A DNA stretch of 64,000 nt from Imbricaverruca yamaguchii (taxonomy: Eukaryota; Arthropoda; Thecostraca; Neoverrucidae): assembly GCA_034440575.1 (NCBI GenBank), contig JAOTOL010001436.1:924501-988500 (forward strand), given 5' to 3'. Below are positions 36,644 to 48,908 of this stretch, one piece after another. The translations under genes were made by a program, and so were the position numbers. The first letter of the stretch is position 1, and each line of letters opens with the position of its first letter. Below the pieces are notes generated by a model, which saw nothing but the letters and a program-made list of their open reading frames with translations, did not search any database and was not told the origin of the DNA.

Positions 36644-37099
36644 GTGAGGCTCTGATGCCCGCCTGTCCGTACTGGACAAGTCGAGGACCTATAGCTGTGT
36701 GTACATCCTGGACAGAAAAATGGGCTGATCACTGGTGCACCCCTGGACAAGGATCGTGGACAGTTCGTACCTCCCAGCAATATGTGGTTCGCCTATGTTG
36801 ATTGAAGGAAGTATGGAATCTCTGTCTTGGCCATGTTGACTAACGGTTATCACCCGGCCATGTCATTGAACACTCATGTCGGAGTGCCATGCTATGTGTT
36901 ACCTGGCCATGTCTAATGCGATGCTGTGGGCTGCCCATTTACACGTACCACGCCATATCAGTCCCATGCCATGGGCTTCCAGTTCCTAATTGTCATGGCC
37001 CGTGGTCACCGGTCATGTTGAGTGACGTGCCATGGGTTAGAAGTGGATCTAGTGATTTTTTTGGGGTCACTCGTCTAGAGAGGCGCCGTTTCCCCTAAG

Positions 37100-38510
37100 G
37101 AGCGCCTTGGGCTGAAAAGCCCGTTAAGTGGGGGCACACATTCCCCCAGTGCCGACCCCCTGTATCTTCCCCTGCCGTAGGCCACCTATACTTCCGTACC
37201 ATGTCTGGTGGCGTGACATTGGCGGCCTACACGTCCGTGCCACGCCGAGTGTCGAGTCGCCGCTCCCACGCCAGGGGGTGGCCGGGTCAGCAGCAGCTGG
37301 CGCCGGCAGGCAGCAGGGCCGTGAATCCACCGACCGATCACGTTAATGAGACGGCTCCAGCCAGCCAATCAGCAGCCGCCGCTGGCTTCAGAGGACGTCC
37401 GCCGGTGCTACCTGGCACGTCAGGCGACTCTGTGCGTCCGACCACTGTCAGCATTGGCTCTCTCGAGTGATCAACAGACACTACACGAATAATCCTGTTG
37501 CTACCGAGACAACGCCGCCGAGTTCCCAATATCATCGTTGTATCTCTGTGAAGTATGTGTCGGTGGTATTTAATTTTATTTCTATTTCAATTTCCCGAGT
37601 TTTACCAAGGGACGCAGTCGCGTTCTCGGTTGTAGGTTTCGCTTGGCTGCTTAATGCAGGATGGAATGTGCACCGTCAAATGTTGGCACCACAGCACATT
37701 TACGTGATATGCTCGCTACGAATGTAACGTTATGGGCCATTAAAATACATTCATTCTGGCCAATCTATTCGATCATCGCGTCGCATCATTGCATCATTCA
37801 TTGAAATTATGCGTCCGGCTCACTTCTATTCGGCCGGAAAGAGCTCGGCTCGAATGCCACTTAGGCTTGATAGGCTGCTGAGGGGGCAGCGATCGAGTTG
37901 GCGCCATGTGGAGAGCGGTGCCCAAAGTGACCTTGAACACGAATGGCGGGCCAATCAACGAAATTGCTGTGGATGTCCAAAGGTCAAGGTCAAAGTCTGT
38001 CCGGAGACCGGATGCGTTCGGGCTGGACGACGGCGTCCTGGGCCGGGACGGTGGCTGTGACGGCGACGGCCTCTGTGTCGGTGTCGGTGTCTATGTCATT
38101 GTCAGCCAGCTGAGACCACCAGCCACGACCCAGGTCGGTCGATGTTGTCCCGGTAGACACCGCCGGCGGAGCTCCCACCGTGCCGCCGCGCTGTCCACCT
38201 GCTCCTATCTCCCGCTGTGGAGGTGCCGCTGCCGGCCCACGATCGGAGGTGGTTGCCGTCAGCACGCCACTGACTGGAGCCGGCAGCCGAGTTGCCGGGT
38301 GGACTGTCGGCCATGTTTTCTTGTTTCCATTGTTCCCGAAATAGCTGAGGGGAATTCCCTTCTGCGGCGAAAGGGCATTGACAAAAATGGTATCGTTTAA
38401 CAAAATTTACGGAAGAGATATCATGTCTTCCATTGGCTTTGATGGTATTCTTTACAATGTTTCGTTCTCGCAGGCGTAAAAGTGTTTGTATGTCCCTTTG
38501 AGTTCGGAGT
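37100..38510. other. intron 2 sequence, no gene recognised
   Basis: GC-rich patches near 37130-37440 and 37900-38330 give open frames without domain or splice support. Confidence 0.4.
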
Positions 38511-38514
38511 TGAT

Positions 38515-38870
38515 AATTAATTTAAAACTTTCAATTTAAACCTCAATTTAAGACTGAATTTAATACTTAACTTAAGACTTAATGTAACACTTCTAATTTA
38601 AGCCTTCATGTAAGACTTTTAATGTAAGACTTGTAATTTTAGACTTAATTTTAGACTTAATTTCAGACTTAATTTGGGTCTTTTCATTTAAGACTTAAGT
38701 TTATACTTAATTTAGGAGTTTTAATTTAATCTTCTCATTTTAGACTTAATGTAAGACTTAATTAAAAACTTAATTTAAGGTTTTTACTTTAAGACTTACT
38801 TTAAGTATATTTAGTTTAAGTATATTTAATTGAAGCATATTTAATTTAAGTATATTTAATTTAACATTAT
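38515..38870. repeat. AT-rich degenerate ~14-bp repeat
   Basis: Words of the type TAATTTAAGACTTAA and TAAGTATATTTAATTT recur throughout. Confidence 0.85.
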
Positions 38871-39343
38871 GTTGTGCTCTTCGAGCGTAACATGAGTTTA
38901 GGGTCGGGCGCAACGTTAACGTGGGTGGCCTAAGTGGACGTGTAAACGGAATCAGATGTTCACTATGAAGTGCTTTCTCGAGGTCAGAGGGTGACAGCTC
39001 ATCCTCTTAGCCACCGACCATAATCTGCTTATTTGGCAAAACAAATAGATAAACACACACGTATACACATGCACACAAAACAAGGGAACGGTGGTGGCGT
39101 AAATGTTAGTCAAAATGTTTGTGATATGGGATGGTGAAGGTTGCCACCATTTTGTATATAATGTTGGAATGTTTTCTCACTTTACTCATACTGCTCACGT
39201 TGGTCATATTAAGCTTTTGCTGGGGTGAAAGGTTAAGTTGCCTATAATTGTTTACAATTCGTGCTAGGGATGATTCAAAATATAACCCGTGTTTGTCCAC
39301 GCACCATCATATCACGGTAAAAATGCTTACTATGTTCATACTT

Positions 39344-39516
39344 GTTTGTTTGTTTATTGGTTGGTTCACGACACACTTTATGCACATTCACGGCTAATGG
39401 CGCCGCCCACGCTGTTTCGCCGGTGGACCGCGGGATTGGGAAATGTCCTGAGAGTCGAACCCGGGACCGTAGGTACCCATAGCTCGGCACCTTAACCACT
39501 CGGCCATCCCCGCCCC
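39344..39516 (-). mobile_element. SINE-B copy 2
   Basis: On the minus strand the head reads GGGGATGGCCGAGTGGTTAA, with box B GGTCCCGGGTTCGACTC. The body TCCACCGGCGAAACAGCG and GGCGGCGCCATTAGCCG is followed by GTGCATAAAGTGTGTCGTG and an AACCAACCAATAAACAAAC tail. TSD TATGTTCATACTT at 39331-39343 and 39517-39529. Confidence 0.92.
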
Positions 39517-39529
39517 TATGTTCATACTT

Positions 39530-39697
39530 GGGGACGAGAGGTCTAGGGGTAAGTTGCCCGTCCCACAATATAAAAAGTGTGGGTTCGAGTCTCTCCTGCC
39601 GCTACCCTTCGCCCGCGGCCAATCGGCGCGAGAGATTCGCGACGCTACATGACCCAACGGTCGGCGTGTCGTAGAACCAATAACCACTACCACCACC
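39530..39697 (+). mobile_element. SINE-A copy 4
   Basis: Full-length copy from GGGGACGAGAGGTCTAGGGG to GTCGTAGAACCAATAACCAC. Box B reads GTGGGTTCGAGTCTC. It is flanked by the same target sequence as the adjacent SINE-B copy (39517-39529 and CATGTTCATACTT at 39697-39709, one mismatch). Confidence 0.92.
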
Positions 39698-40536
39698 ATG
39701 TTCATACTTAAACACCCGCTGTCCATACAGAAAACGTGAGGCACGTTGGCGAGCAAAGGTAAATATAACTGGGTGTTCCATATCCTGCGCAGCATCCTCA
39801 CCACCTGCTCTATTTTCACCTCTGCCACATGATCTGATTTGTCACTGCATCCAGCCTTCTCGAAACCGTACACGCCCAGTTTCTCATTACAGCATATTTG
39901 GATGAATGAGTCAGCTGACTGCTAGGTCATCACCGCTGTGCCGACAAGAACGGCATGCCTGGCACGACGCTGTTCAATCGTGATCCCGCCGCCATTTATT
40001 ATATGCACCTGCCGATTGGCGCGTGCTGTCCGTCTGTTCCGCTACGGTGTCCAGCTCTCCTCTGCCGGTCGTATTGCGTATGTGTGCGTGCAACACCACT
40101 GCAGGGCACCCGCCCTGCCGTGGTGTTGCACGAGCAGTCTCGGTCTTCCAGAGTCGACGTGAGCCAGCCAGCCAGTCTAGACCAGCTGGCTGGAGACTCA
40201 ACAGCCCGAGCTGAATATGTGTTTCCATGGTGTACGGCTGTCATTGCATTTCTGTCATGAGCACGCGGAATTTCACAGAAAGCCAGTTGAGTTTGCAGCC
40301 TCCACCCGCGCCGGAGAGGCTGTACCAGTCGGCGGAGAGCGGAATGGGCGTGAGAGATTTGGCGTGTGTCGTGGTGCGTCCTGCATCCGGCGCGTGTTTG
40401 CCAGCCGTCTGGGGCCGGCTGCACTGTCAGCCGGTACGTTCTCGGCCCGCCGGGCCGGCGCCTCCACGAGGTGCTGATGGTGCTCTGCCCCGGTGTCGCG
40501 CGCCCCATTCTGCCAACGGCGCAGTGTGTCAGGGTC

Positions 40537-41090
40537 GGAGTGGTCCGGTCGAGCGGGAGTGGCTGTCGGGGAGGAGTGGTCCGGTCAGGGAGGAGCGGCT
40601 GTCAGGGGAGGAACATGGTCCGGTCAGGCGGGAGTGGCTGTCAGGGGCGGAGCCTGGTCCGGTCAGGCGGGAGTGGCTGTCAGGGGCGGAGCCTGGTCCG
40701 GTCAGGCGGGAGTGGCTGTCAGGGGCGGAGCCTGGTCCGGTCAGGCGGGAGTGGCTGTCGGGGCGCCTGGTGGTCAGGCGGGAGTGGCTGTCGGGGCGGA
40801 GCCTGGTCCGGTCAGGCGGGAGTGGCTGTGGGGCGGAGCCTTCCGGTCAGGCGGGAGCCTGGTCGGTCAGGGGGAGGCTGGTCCGGTAGGTGGAGGGGGC
40901 GGAGCCTGGTCCGGTCAGGCGGGAGTGGCTGTCAGGGGCGGAGCCTGGTCCGGTCAGGGGAGTGGCTGTCAGGGGCGGAGCCTGGTCCGGTCAGGGAGGA
41001 GCGGCTGTCAGGGGAGGAACATGGTCCGGTCAGGCTAGAGTGTCTATCCAGGTCGGAGTGGTCTGGTCAGGCGGGAGCGGCTATCTTTTG
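40537..41090. repeat. 39-bp minisatellite
   Basis: About twelve units of GTCCGGTCAGGCGGGAGTGG then CTGTCAGGGGCGGAGCCTG, several shortened. As 39 is a multiple of 3, long frames stay open. They are not called as genes. Confidence 0.92.
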
Positions 41091-41213
41091 CTTCTTGTCT
41101 TGTCATAGGCCAATTTTTGGTATTTTCTGGTGGAGAGTAGGGACTTGGGAGTGGTAGACCGAATTTGATTGAATATCGGAATGATAGGCATGACTGATAT
41201 ACCTAACTTTCTT

Positions 41214-41240
41214 ACCGACTGACTGACTGACTGACTGATC
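41214..41240. repeat. (GACT)n run
   Basis: Six tandem GACT words. Confidence 0.9.
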
Positions 41241-41378
41241 GACCGAATTAATTAAAATATTTCCGGCGCCTTAAGGCCCACCCAGGCATACGAACAAAGT
41301 CAGCCGACAAGAAGTTAAAACTATGAACTAAGGCGAACTAATTTATGAGCAAATTGAAAGGGACAATAGTCGAACAAC

Positions 41379-41440
41379 ATGGGCGCTGCATGACGTGTGC
41401 ATTAAATGCGCCCCTAAGCTACAAAAACTAGCTAACCAGC
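41379..41440 (+). mobile_element. LINE-A 3'-end microcopy
   Basis: ATGGGCGCTGCATGACG...AAATGCGCCCCTAAGC with an AAAAACTAGCTAACCAGC tail. The stem is perfect. Confidence 0.7.
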
Positions 41441-41579
41441 TGAGTCAAGCAGGTTTGAAAGTCACATGAAGGAAATAAATGCGGAAGCATCATCATGACA
41501 AAACTGTCAGAAATATCTGAACTGCACCCAGCGCAACTACTATCATTTAATATTATTATTGATCACCCACTAACTACAC

Positions 41580-41707
41580 CATAGTGGGTTCGAGTCTCAC
41601 CTGTCGCTACTCTTCACCCGCGACGAATCGGCGTGAAGGATTGGCGACGCTACATGACTCAACGGTCGATGCGTCGTAAAGAAAAAACAATAACCAACCA
41701 ACCAACC
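41580..41707 (+). mobile_element. SINE-A copy 5, 5'-truncated
   Basis: Starts near box B (AGTGGGTTCGAGTCTCACC) and ends GTCGTAAAGAAAAAACAATA with an ACCAACCAACC tail. Short TSD AACTACAC at 41572-41579 and 41708-41715. Confidence 0.85.
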
Positions 41708-41829
41708 AACTACACTATTCACATATTGAAAACGTTCCTTATGAACCAGATGTCTCCATCTGACGTCGGCTAATGGATTGCATGACATCTGAATGTTACA
41801 TGAATGTATGCAAAAATTCAATCAGTGGA

Positions 41830-42890
41830 GGAAGAACACACTAGCCCGTGCTTTCTGACACTAACAAGTTGAGAGCCACTACCACTGAGTAGCCTTCAGT
41901 GGCGATAAAATAGCCTTTGAAGGAAACCTTGGGGTGTCTTCAAGTGCCTTTTGCTGACCAGCCTGTGCTTCATAGTACCTAACTAGATTTCAACCAGACC
42001 AGAACACTTCTTACCGCCCCCTCCCGCGGTCCCTCTACTTCCCAAGAGCATCTTCAGCTCATCTCCCATGAGACGCCATCAATACCTCACAGGCCCCATG
42101 TCTAAGGGCTCCATATAACTGAATTTAGGTCTTAAGACTCTGGGTTTCCAGGAACTACTTTAGCTGTCTAGAATCCATGCCGCTATCCAACACTCTTGAA
42201 CTCTTCAACCGTATAGGACTCCTGCTCAGCAGGGACCTTTTAGCTCTTCGGCTCACTGGAGGTACATCCGCTCTCCATTCAACTCCCCAGGGCGATTCTG
42301 TTCCCAGGTGTCCTGCACCCTGGAGTCCTTTATCTCTCCACCAGCCATTAGCGTTCGTGCCTTTAGCTCTTAAAACCTCTTTCGCCCCTCTACATATTTC
42401 CTTAAGTTTTCCCCCGTCAATTGTTTGTTTCATGTTCATTTAAATTGATGGAATATTTTCCACTATGTAAGGGAATCGGGAACTGCTAACTATGCTGTGT
42501 GTCTATATAGAACTGTTTCTCGTTTTGTACTGGCCTTTTAACTTTTCATTCTATTTTTTTTTATCTCCCTTTTTACTCCTTAATTAGATAAATGCCCTTT
42601 GAGGTTTTTTTACTGTTTGGCATATTTGCATCTGACTTATCACTTTTACTTCTCTCGGCCTGCTTTTTTGTCCGCTTGATCCGTGTGATATTTATCGCCG
42701 TTCATCTTTCTTCCCATTTGATGTTTGTCCTGCTAACTTTTCATATTCTGATCTTAGTTTTTGACTTTTACCCTTTTCAACTTTGTTTCATAGTATTATT
42801 TCTGACTACTTTTCGTGCTCAAACCAGGCCGCCGCCACCAAGTGGGGGGTGAGGGAAATAATGAGTCGTTTTATTTTTCAATCAGAGCAC
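41830..42890. other. pyrimidine-rich intronic stretch
   Basis: CT-rich on the + strand, especially 42000-42850. No exon or element recognised. Confidence 0.5.
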
Positions 42891-42894
42891 TTAG

Positions 42895-43375
42895 TTTGTC
42901 AGTGAAGTACCGTGCCTCCTGTCAGTGACGCACCATGTTGCCTGTCAGTGACGTGCCCTCCTGTCAGTGATCCGTGCCTCCTGTCAGTATCCGTGCCTCA
43001 TCGGTTAGTCGTGCCTCCTGTCAGTGACGTGCCATGTTGCCCGTCAGTGACGTACCGTGTCTCCTGTCAGTGACGTGCCGTGTCTCCTGTCAGTAACGTG
43101 CCGTGTCTCCTGTCAGTGACGTACCGGTGCCTCCTATCAGTGACGTACCGTGCCTCCTATCAGTGGCGTACTGTGCCTCCTATCAGTGGCGTACCATGTT
43201 GCCCGTCAGTGACGTACCGTTCCTCCTATCAGTGACGCATTGTGCCTCCTATCAGTGACGTACCGTGCCTCCTATCAGTGGCGTACCATGTTGTCCGTCA
43301 GTAACGTGCCGTGCCACCTGTCAGTGACGTACCTTGCATCCTGCCAGTGACGTACTGTGCCATTTGTCAGTTACA
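42895..43375. repeat. 23-bp minisatellite
   Basis: About twenty units of GTCAGTGACGTACCGTG then CCTCCT. Variants include ATGTTGCC and CCTCCTATCAGTGGCGTAC. Confidence 0.92.
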
Positions 43376-43994
43376 TCAGTTATATCTGGTCGGTGTCCCT
43401 GAGACCCTACTACTCTAATGCCTCGAGCCGTCATTTGCGGCGTGGACACCGTGTGAATCAGTGTTCATGTAGTGGAGTTTCGTGCAGGTATGTGTCGCGG
43501 TGCGTAGGTGGTGACGCCGTTGCTGACCTGAGGTTTGGTGGCGAGCTAGCTGGAGTTCGGTTGGGGGTTAGCTAGGCTGGAAGACAGCTTTCTGTGCGCC
43601 CTAGTTAGGAAATGTGGTTATTGCTCGTACGTTGCTTATGCATACATTCGACGTGTATCTTTCGAAGTGCTTTGTGTACTTACCGACTATTAGCGTTTGC
43701 TCGAACAGCATTGAATGTCGCGATCCTGCTTTCAAGCAAAGCAAAGTTCCATAAGATTGAATATCTTGGCGCGACCTTGCTCTTCCGTAGCTCTATAGAG
43801 AAATCACTTCGAACCACACAGAATGGGCAAGGTGAACCTAGCCACCGTTTGTGAGGGGGTGACGCGAAAGGTTTTTTCGAAGCGGCTTGGGCAAAACTGA
43901 AGTTATTCAGTTATGAAAACAAACTCATCGGATTTCGGCGACGCCGAAATAAGATAGAGTTCAACTCAATATTGTTTCAACAAAAGTGTAGTGC

Positions 43995-44020
43995 TCAATT
44001 AAGTAGATCTACTTAATTGA
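43995..44020. repeat. perfect 26-bp palindrome
   Basis: Half-site TCAATTAAGTAGA followed directly by its reverse complement, with no spacer. Confidence 0.97.
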
Positions 44021-44104
44021 TACATTTGATTGACCAGGTTGTGCTATAAGTAGGCACGTACCACCATTTAATCACTCCATCGACGCGCGAGTTTGGGTTG
44101 CCCG

Positions 44105-44345
44105 TTTGACGTTCTCTGGTGACACAGCCGGACAAAGACCTTCAAAGACCTTCTTCAGAGGCTGCAGAGGCGGACCTATGTGTGGCCACAGTGGCAGAGA
44201 TGAACCTCTTGCCACAACAGCAGTGGTCGATCTCTGCGTGGCCGAAACAGCAGAGGTGGGCCTCTATACGGCTGCAGTGGTAGAAGTGGGCCTCTGTGCT
44301 GCCGCGGTGGCAGAGAGCAGAGATGGGCCACTGTGCGGCCGAAGT
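44105..44345. repeat. degenerate ~36-bp repeat
   Basis: CAGAGGTGGGCCTCT and GGCTGCAGTGGTAGAAG words recur about six times. Confidence 0.65.
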
Positions 44346-45218
44346 CCGTGTGGTGTGCGACAGTGACAGGCAGCGGCGGAGCTGTTGTGCAGAAGTACGG
44401 ACGGGGAGAGGTTGTGAGGAGGTGAGAAGTGGCCCGCCCGGCCGGGCCCCGGTTCGCCGATCGATGTCGCCACCGGAGCGTGCTGCCGGCCAAACGCAAC
44501 CTCCGGCCAACGCCGGTGTGCGTGCCGCCGGGATGTGCAGGCCTCGTCGCCGTGCCGCGCTGCTCAGAGCTCTGGCGTGCGGTGATCTATCGCATCACGC
44601 AATGCCACTTCGATGGCGAGTCGATGTCCAGGATTGACGACCAGAATTAGGCCCGGATGCGACCCAGATATCGGCGATTTGCGTGTTTACAGAATCTGCA
44701 TCATCTGACGAGCGTGCAGTCTGAGCTAACTTGGTAGTGGCGCGTAAAATTTGTCCTCAAATTACAGATATTGGACAGTGACGTTCATGCTAAACGATCG
44801 GGAAATTATGTATATCGAGACCGAAAATCTGGCTGAATTCTGTGATGTCAGTTGCCGTGCCAACTGGATCTCAGATGATACCTACACGTCGACGATCCCG
44901 AAGATCGGACTAGCGTACAACCTGACTAACCGCGATCTCACCAACGTACCAACCGTCCTAGACATCGGGCCGACATATTGAATGAATATCCGAGGTCGCA
45001 CTGCTGTTGAATGCGCCGCCAACTGCCATTGCTGAAAATCTGCCAATCTGCCAATCGACCGATCGACCGTTGCTTGTGTTTGCCTAGCATAGCTTATCCA
45101 AGCGGACGCGTTCAGCGCCAGTCTATGTTTACTGCGGGCAGCAGCCAGGCCGGTGCTCTCGGTGGCGCGTCCGACGCACCACCTGACGGCCTTCGAGCGG
45201 TGCCAAGTGCAACTTCTG

Positions 45219-45353
45219 CGGTCACGGTCATATTCACGGCTGCGGTGTCTGATGCACCGTTCTGCGGTAAAGATCACCATAACGGCTGTGATGTCTGGTG
45301 TACCATGCTGTGGTCAAGCTCACCATAATGGCTGTAATGTCGAGTGCACCATT
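45219..45353. repeat. satellite array, left part (46-bp units)
   Basis: Three units of the satellite that resumes at 49211. The core words are CACCATAACGGCTGTGATGT and CGAGTGCACCATT. The array stops abruptly where LINE-B begins. Confidence 0.9.
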
Positions 45354-45490
45354 ATTTGTTTTTTTATTTGTTTATTTGTGTATTGTCCACAATCTCCAAC
45401 AACATATTGTGCCCTTTACAGGAGAAGTCAGTAGCTAAAAACGTACACAGAACAGGTGAATAGTTTTCAGTTCAAACAGGCAAATGGCTG

Positions 45491-48400
45491 TCAGAACTTG
45501 TCGATGTCCGATGGCTCCGCGTCTCGGATGTGAGCGTGTGACGCAGCACAGTATCTCACCACCTGTGTCTTAAATGCATTCAGCGGGTCTGTGAAGATGT
45601 CCGCACTCGGTGTCATCGCTAAATATGCGTTCGCTACTCTCAATAATATGTTAAACAAGCCACACCTAATGGTTTCTACATGTGCATACGGTACATGGAA
45701 TAAAACAGGTTGCCTATTTATCCTGACTGGGACACTTAATCCAAAGTTTTGCAATAACACTGATGAGTTCGTCCTGCCACATAAAACATTTCCTAAGAAC
45801 ATGATGTCGGATTGTACGCGACGAGTGGACACAGATGTCATGTTATAAAAGCGAAGAAGGTCCTGATATTGTAGAGATTCCGGTCGAGGTGTGGCACTAC
45901 AGTGTTGGGCAAGCCACATTAAACATTTATGTTCTACCCTATCAATCCTGGTGAGATGTGTTGAGGCTCCGTCTGGCCAGATGACGGAGCAATACTCAAG
46001 GCGAGACCCAATGTTCGCAATACATGCCGCCAACAGAGCAATTTTCGAGAATTTGCTTCCAGGAACCCCTGCTTGCATTGATCTAATAAAAAGTCCGAGA
46101 GCTCGCTTCGCAGATGACACAGCTTTTGCCACATGTTGTGCGAAAGTCAATTTGTTGTCCAGGTACACACCCAGGTCTCGCATCACAGTCTCACCCTGCA
46201 GCGTTGCATTGTGTACCTTATATTCGAAGCGCACAGGAGTACGGCGAAGAGTCATTGTGAATGATGTACATTTTAGAGGGTTCAAGGATAGCATCCAGTC
46301 TGCGGACCACTTACAAAGGGAATCAATATCCCTCTGCAAGCGTGTCGCGTCGTCCACAGACGCTACCCTCCTAAAGATTTTGACGTTATCAGCAAACATC
46401 AGACATTCCGAATCAATACTGGATGGCAGGTCGTTCACAAACAGGGCAAATAACAGAGGAGCCATCAAGCTCCCTTCCGGTACACCGGAAGTGACGTCAG
46501 CCCAGTCAGAGACCGCCCCGTTAACTATCACCCGCTGCCGGCGACCAGTCAGGTATGAGCGAATCAGAGAAAGCATTTTGTCTGAAACATGATATGCATT
46601 TTCGAGCTTGTATAGTAACAGCTTATGGTTGACACTTTGGAAAGCCGAAGAGTAGTCCGTATGGATTGCATCTGTCTGGCAACCAGCAGCGATGGAATCC
46701 CAGGCGTGTCTCAAGAAAACTGCCAGGTTTGAAGCACATGACCTTTTTGGAATAAAACCGTGCTGGGTGTTAGTCAGTGCTGGCAAAATGTGATCACTCA
46801 AAACATTGCAGATGGTTTTTTCTAAAATATTGCCACACAGGCAAAGAAGTGAAATCGCTCGGTAGTTCGTCGGGTTTTTCCGGTTACCTTTCTTATATAT
46901 TGGTGTGATATTTGCCCTTTTCCACTGGTTGGGGAATTTTCCCTGCCTGATGGAAAGGATGCAAATTTTGTACAGCGGAACGCATACTCACGGTCGGTAC
47001 ACTACGCAGCGGTCAGCACGCTCACGGAGGATTCGGGCACTGATATTATCTGGTCCACATGCTTTATGCGGGTCAAGTCCAATGGGAATCGTGTGGATTT
47101 GTTCTAATGAGTGCCGAAAGTCTGTGAGATTAGTCCATATACCTGTAATGGTGGGTACTGGGCTACATCCCGTGCTGTGAACTTGGCTGAAAAGGCTTTG
47201 TTCAACATGTTGGCACGTCCAACGTCATCGCGATTTACTTGTTTCCGTCTAGCAGAGACGGAACAGAACCACTTTTTTTAAAAACATTTAAAAAATGACC
47301 AGTATCGCTTTGGGTTTGTCTTAAAATATTCCACTAGTCCCCTCAGATAACTGCAGTAGCTGCGTCCGATCAGACGTTTGAAGAAGTCGCGTTTGTCTGT
47401 AAACTCACGCCGAATGACGCCGTCACTCGGGTGCCTTTTCATTCGACGATGTACACATTCCTTCGCGGCTAGTGCACCCCTGGCCTCACCGTCAAACCAG
47501 GGCGGGAGTCTTCGGCGAGGAGTCACGACTGGCACATGATCATGAATAGCAGCTTCGATTAACGAGTAAAACATACCAACAGCATTGTCAACATCTAAGT
47601 CATCCAGCATGTTCCACGGTAAAAGTTCCAAACAGCGTCGCAATGAATTAAAATATGCTCTCTTGTAGTTGTAAGCAGTCGATCTTGTCACAGCTGGTGG
47701 TGCTGGCCTCGGCAGGAAGAACTTTGCCTGGATCTCGTCATGGTCCGAGTCTATAATTCCCTTCCGAACGAAGGTCTCTGCTGCGATGTCGATAGTGAGC
47801 ACTAAGTCTAAAATGTTGTTGGCTCTGGTAGATTGAGTGACGTATTGTCGCAGGCCTTGGAAATCACACGCTTCCAGGAAGCGGTTGGCCCTGGCCGTTT
47901 GTCTAAGCCTGACTGGGTTGGCCCAGTCTGACGCAGACGGTATCTAGCCAAGCTCAGGAATATTGAAGTCGCCCAAGACCATCAGCCGGCGTCCGGGTGG
48001 GAGCTCGCCTAAATGCCTAAATATTTGTGTAATGGCGTTGTCGTCGTCTGGTGGCCTGTAGCACACAGCCACCGTCACGGTCGGATTTCTGAGGTCCACC
48101 AACAACAACTCAGTGTCCGGCACCGCAAGCAGACGTCTAGTCGGTAGCAGGGCGGCACGGACTGCACATGCCACACCCCCACCGACGCGCCCATCCGATC
48201 GGTCTCTACGGAACCAGGTGTGTTTGGGCAAGAAACCCTGCAGTTCAGAATTCAACACAGAGTCGTCCAGCCACGTCTCAGTGAACGCTACAATGTCATA
48301 CCGGTCGTACTCTGCCGCGGCCGCCCGAAGCTGTCCGAGCTTTCCACGGATGCTGCGGCAGTTCTGCATGATCGCAGTTATTCCGGACCCTGCACTTCCT

Positions 48401-48531
48401 GGGTGACTCCGCTGGTCGGGACTAACAGATGTCGACCGGTCGAGGCCTGGACCCGGGTTCAGCTCGACATCTCCTGATGTGATGAGGCGTGACAGATTCC
48501 AAGTGGAGCATGATTTCGTGTCGTGTTGCAT
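45491..48531 (-). pseudogene. LINE-B ORF2 (2A-EN-RT), inactivated
   Basis: The likely start is ATG 48531, which gives a 28-residue leader ending in SGDVELNPGP. The APE-type endonuclease follows, with IMQNCRSIRGK, AFTETWLDD, DRSDGRVGGGVA, VCYRPPDDD and GDFNIPELG. The RT has GLDPHKACGPDNIS, TPIYKKGNRKNPTNYRAISL, TQHGFIPKRSC, DYSSAFQSVNHKLL, GVPEGSLMAPLLF and MFADNVKIFR, then a C-terminal thumb region. Defects: an in-frame TAG at 47944-47946, a further stop at 47278, a TGA near 46988 and a frame change between 47278 and 46801. The second aspartate of the FADD box is Asn (codon 46385-46387). Confidence 0.9.
48448..48477 (-). other. 2A ribosome-skipping motif of LINE-B
   Basis: Encodes SGDVELNPGP; DVELNPGP occupies 48448-48471 and matches the 2A consensus DxExNPGP. 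In known 2A peptides the Gly-Pro bond is not formed and translation continues from the proline. Here that would release a 27-residue leader from the endonuclease-RT protein. Confidence 0.9.
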
Positions 48532-48908
48532 TCGGCTGCGGAAATGTTTTGTAGCTCTTCCAGCAGGTGATGGGGATCTTGGTACTGGTGGAGCCCACAG
48601 ACGGCGTGGAGCCAACACTAAAACTTTGGCTTTTAACGGTAAATGCCCCTGAGTGTCTTCTCAATATCCAGTCCGATCCATCACTTTCCAGGTCTGGGCA
48701 ACGGCCAATATATGTAGACCAACAGCAATACGAGCAGCGACACGAAAAAGCGCCCGCACGGCGGTCCTTGAACCCGGGCCGTCGGTCGCCCTTGACCCAG
48801 CGACACGAGGTCACACGTCCTGACCACCCGGCCACCGGGCCGCCGAGCGCCCCGCGCACAGAGCCTGGCCACACTATACGAGCCGAAGTGTACTTGCGGG
48901 CTTCGCCG

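Noticed and set aside
40227..41157. 220-263-codon frames rich in Gly/Arg/Ser/Trp
   Set aside because: They arise from the 39-bp minisatellite and shift frame when units are shortened.
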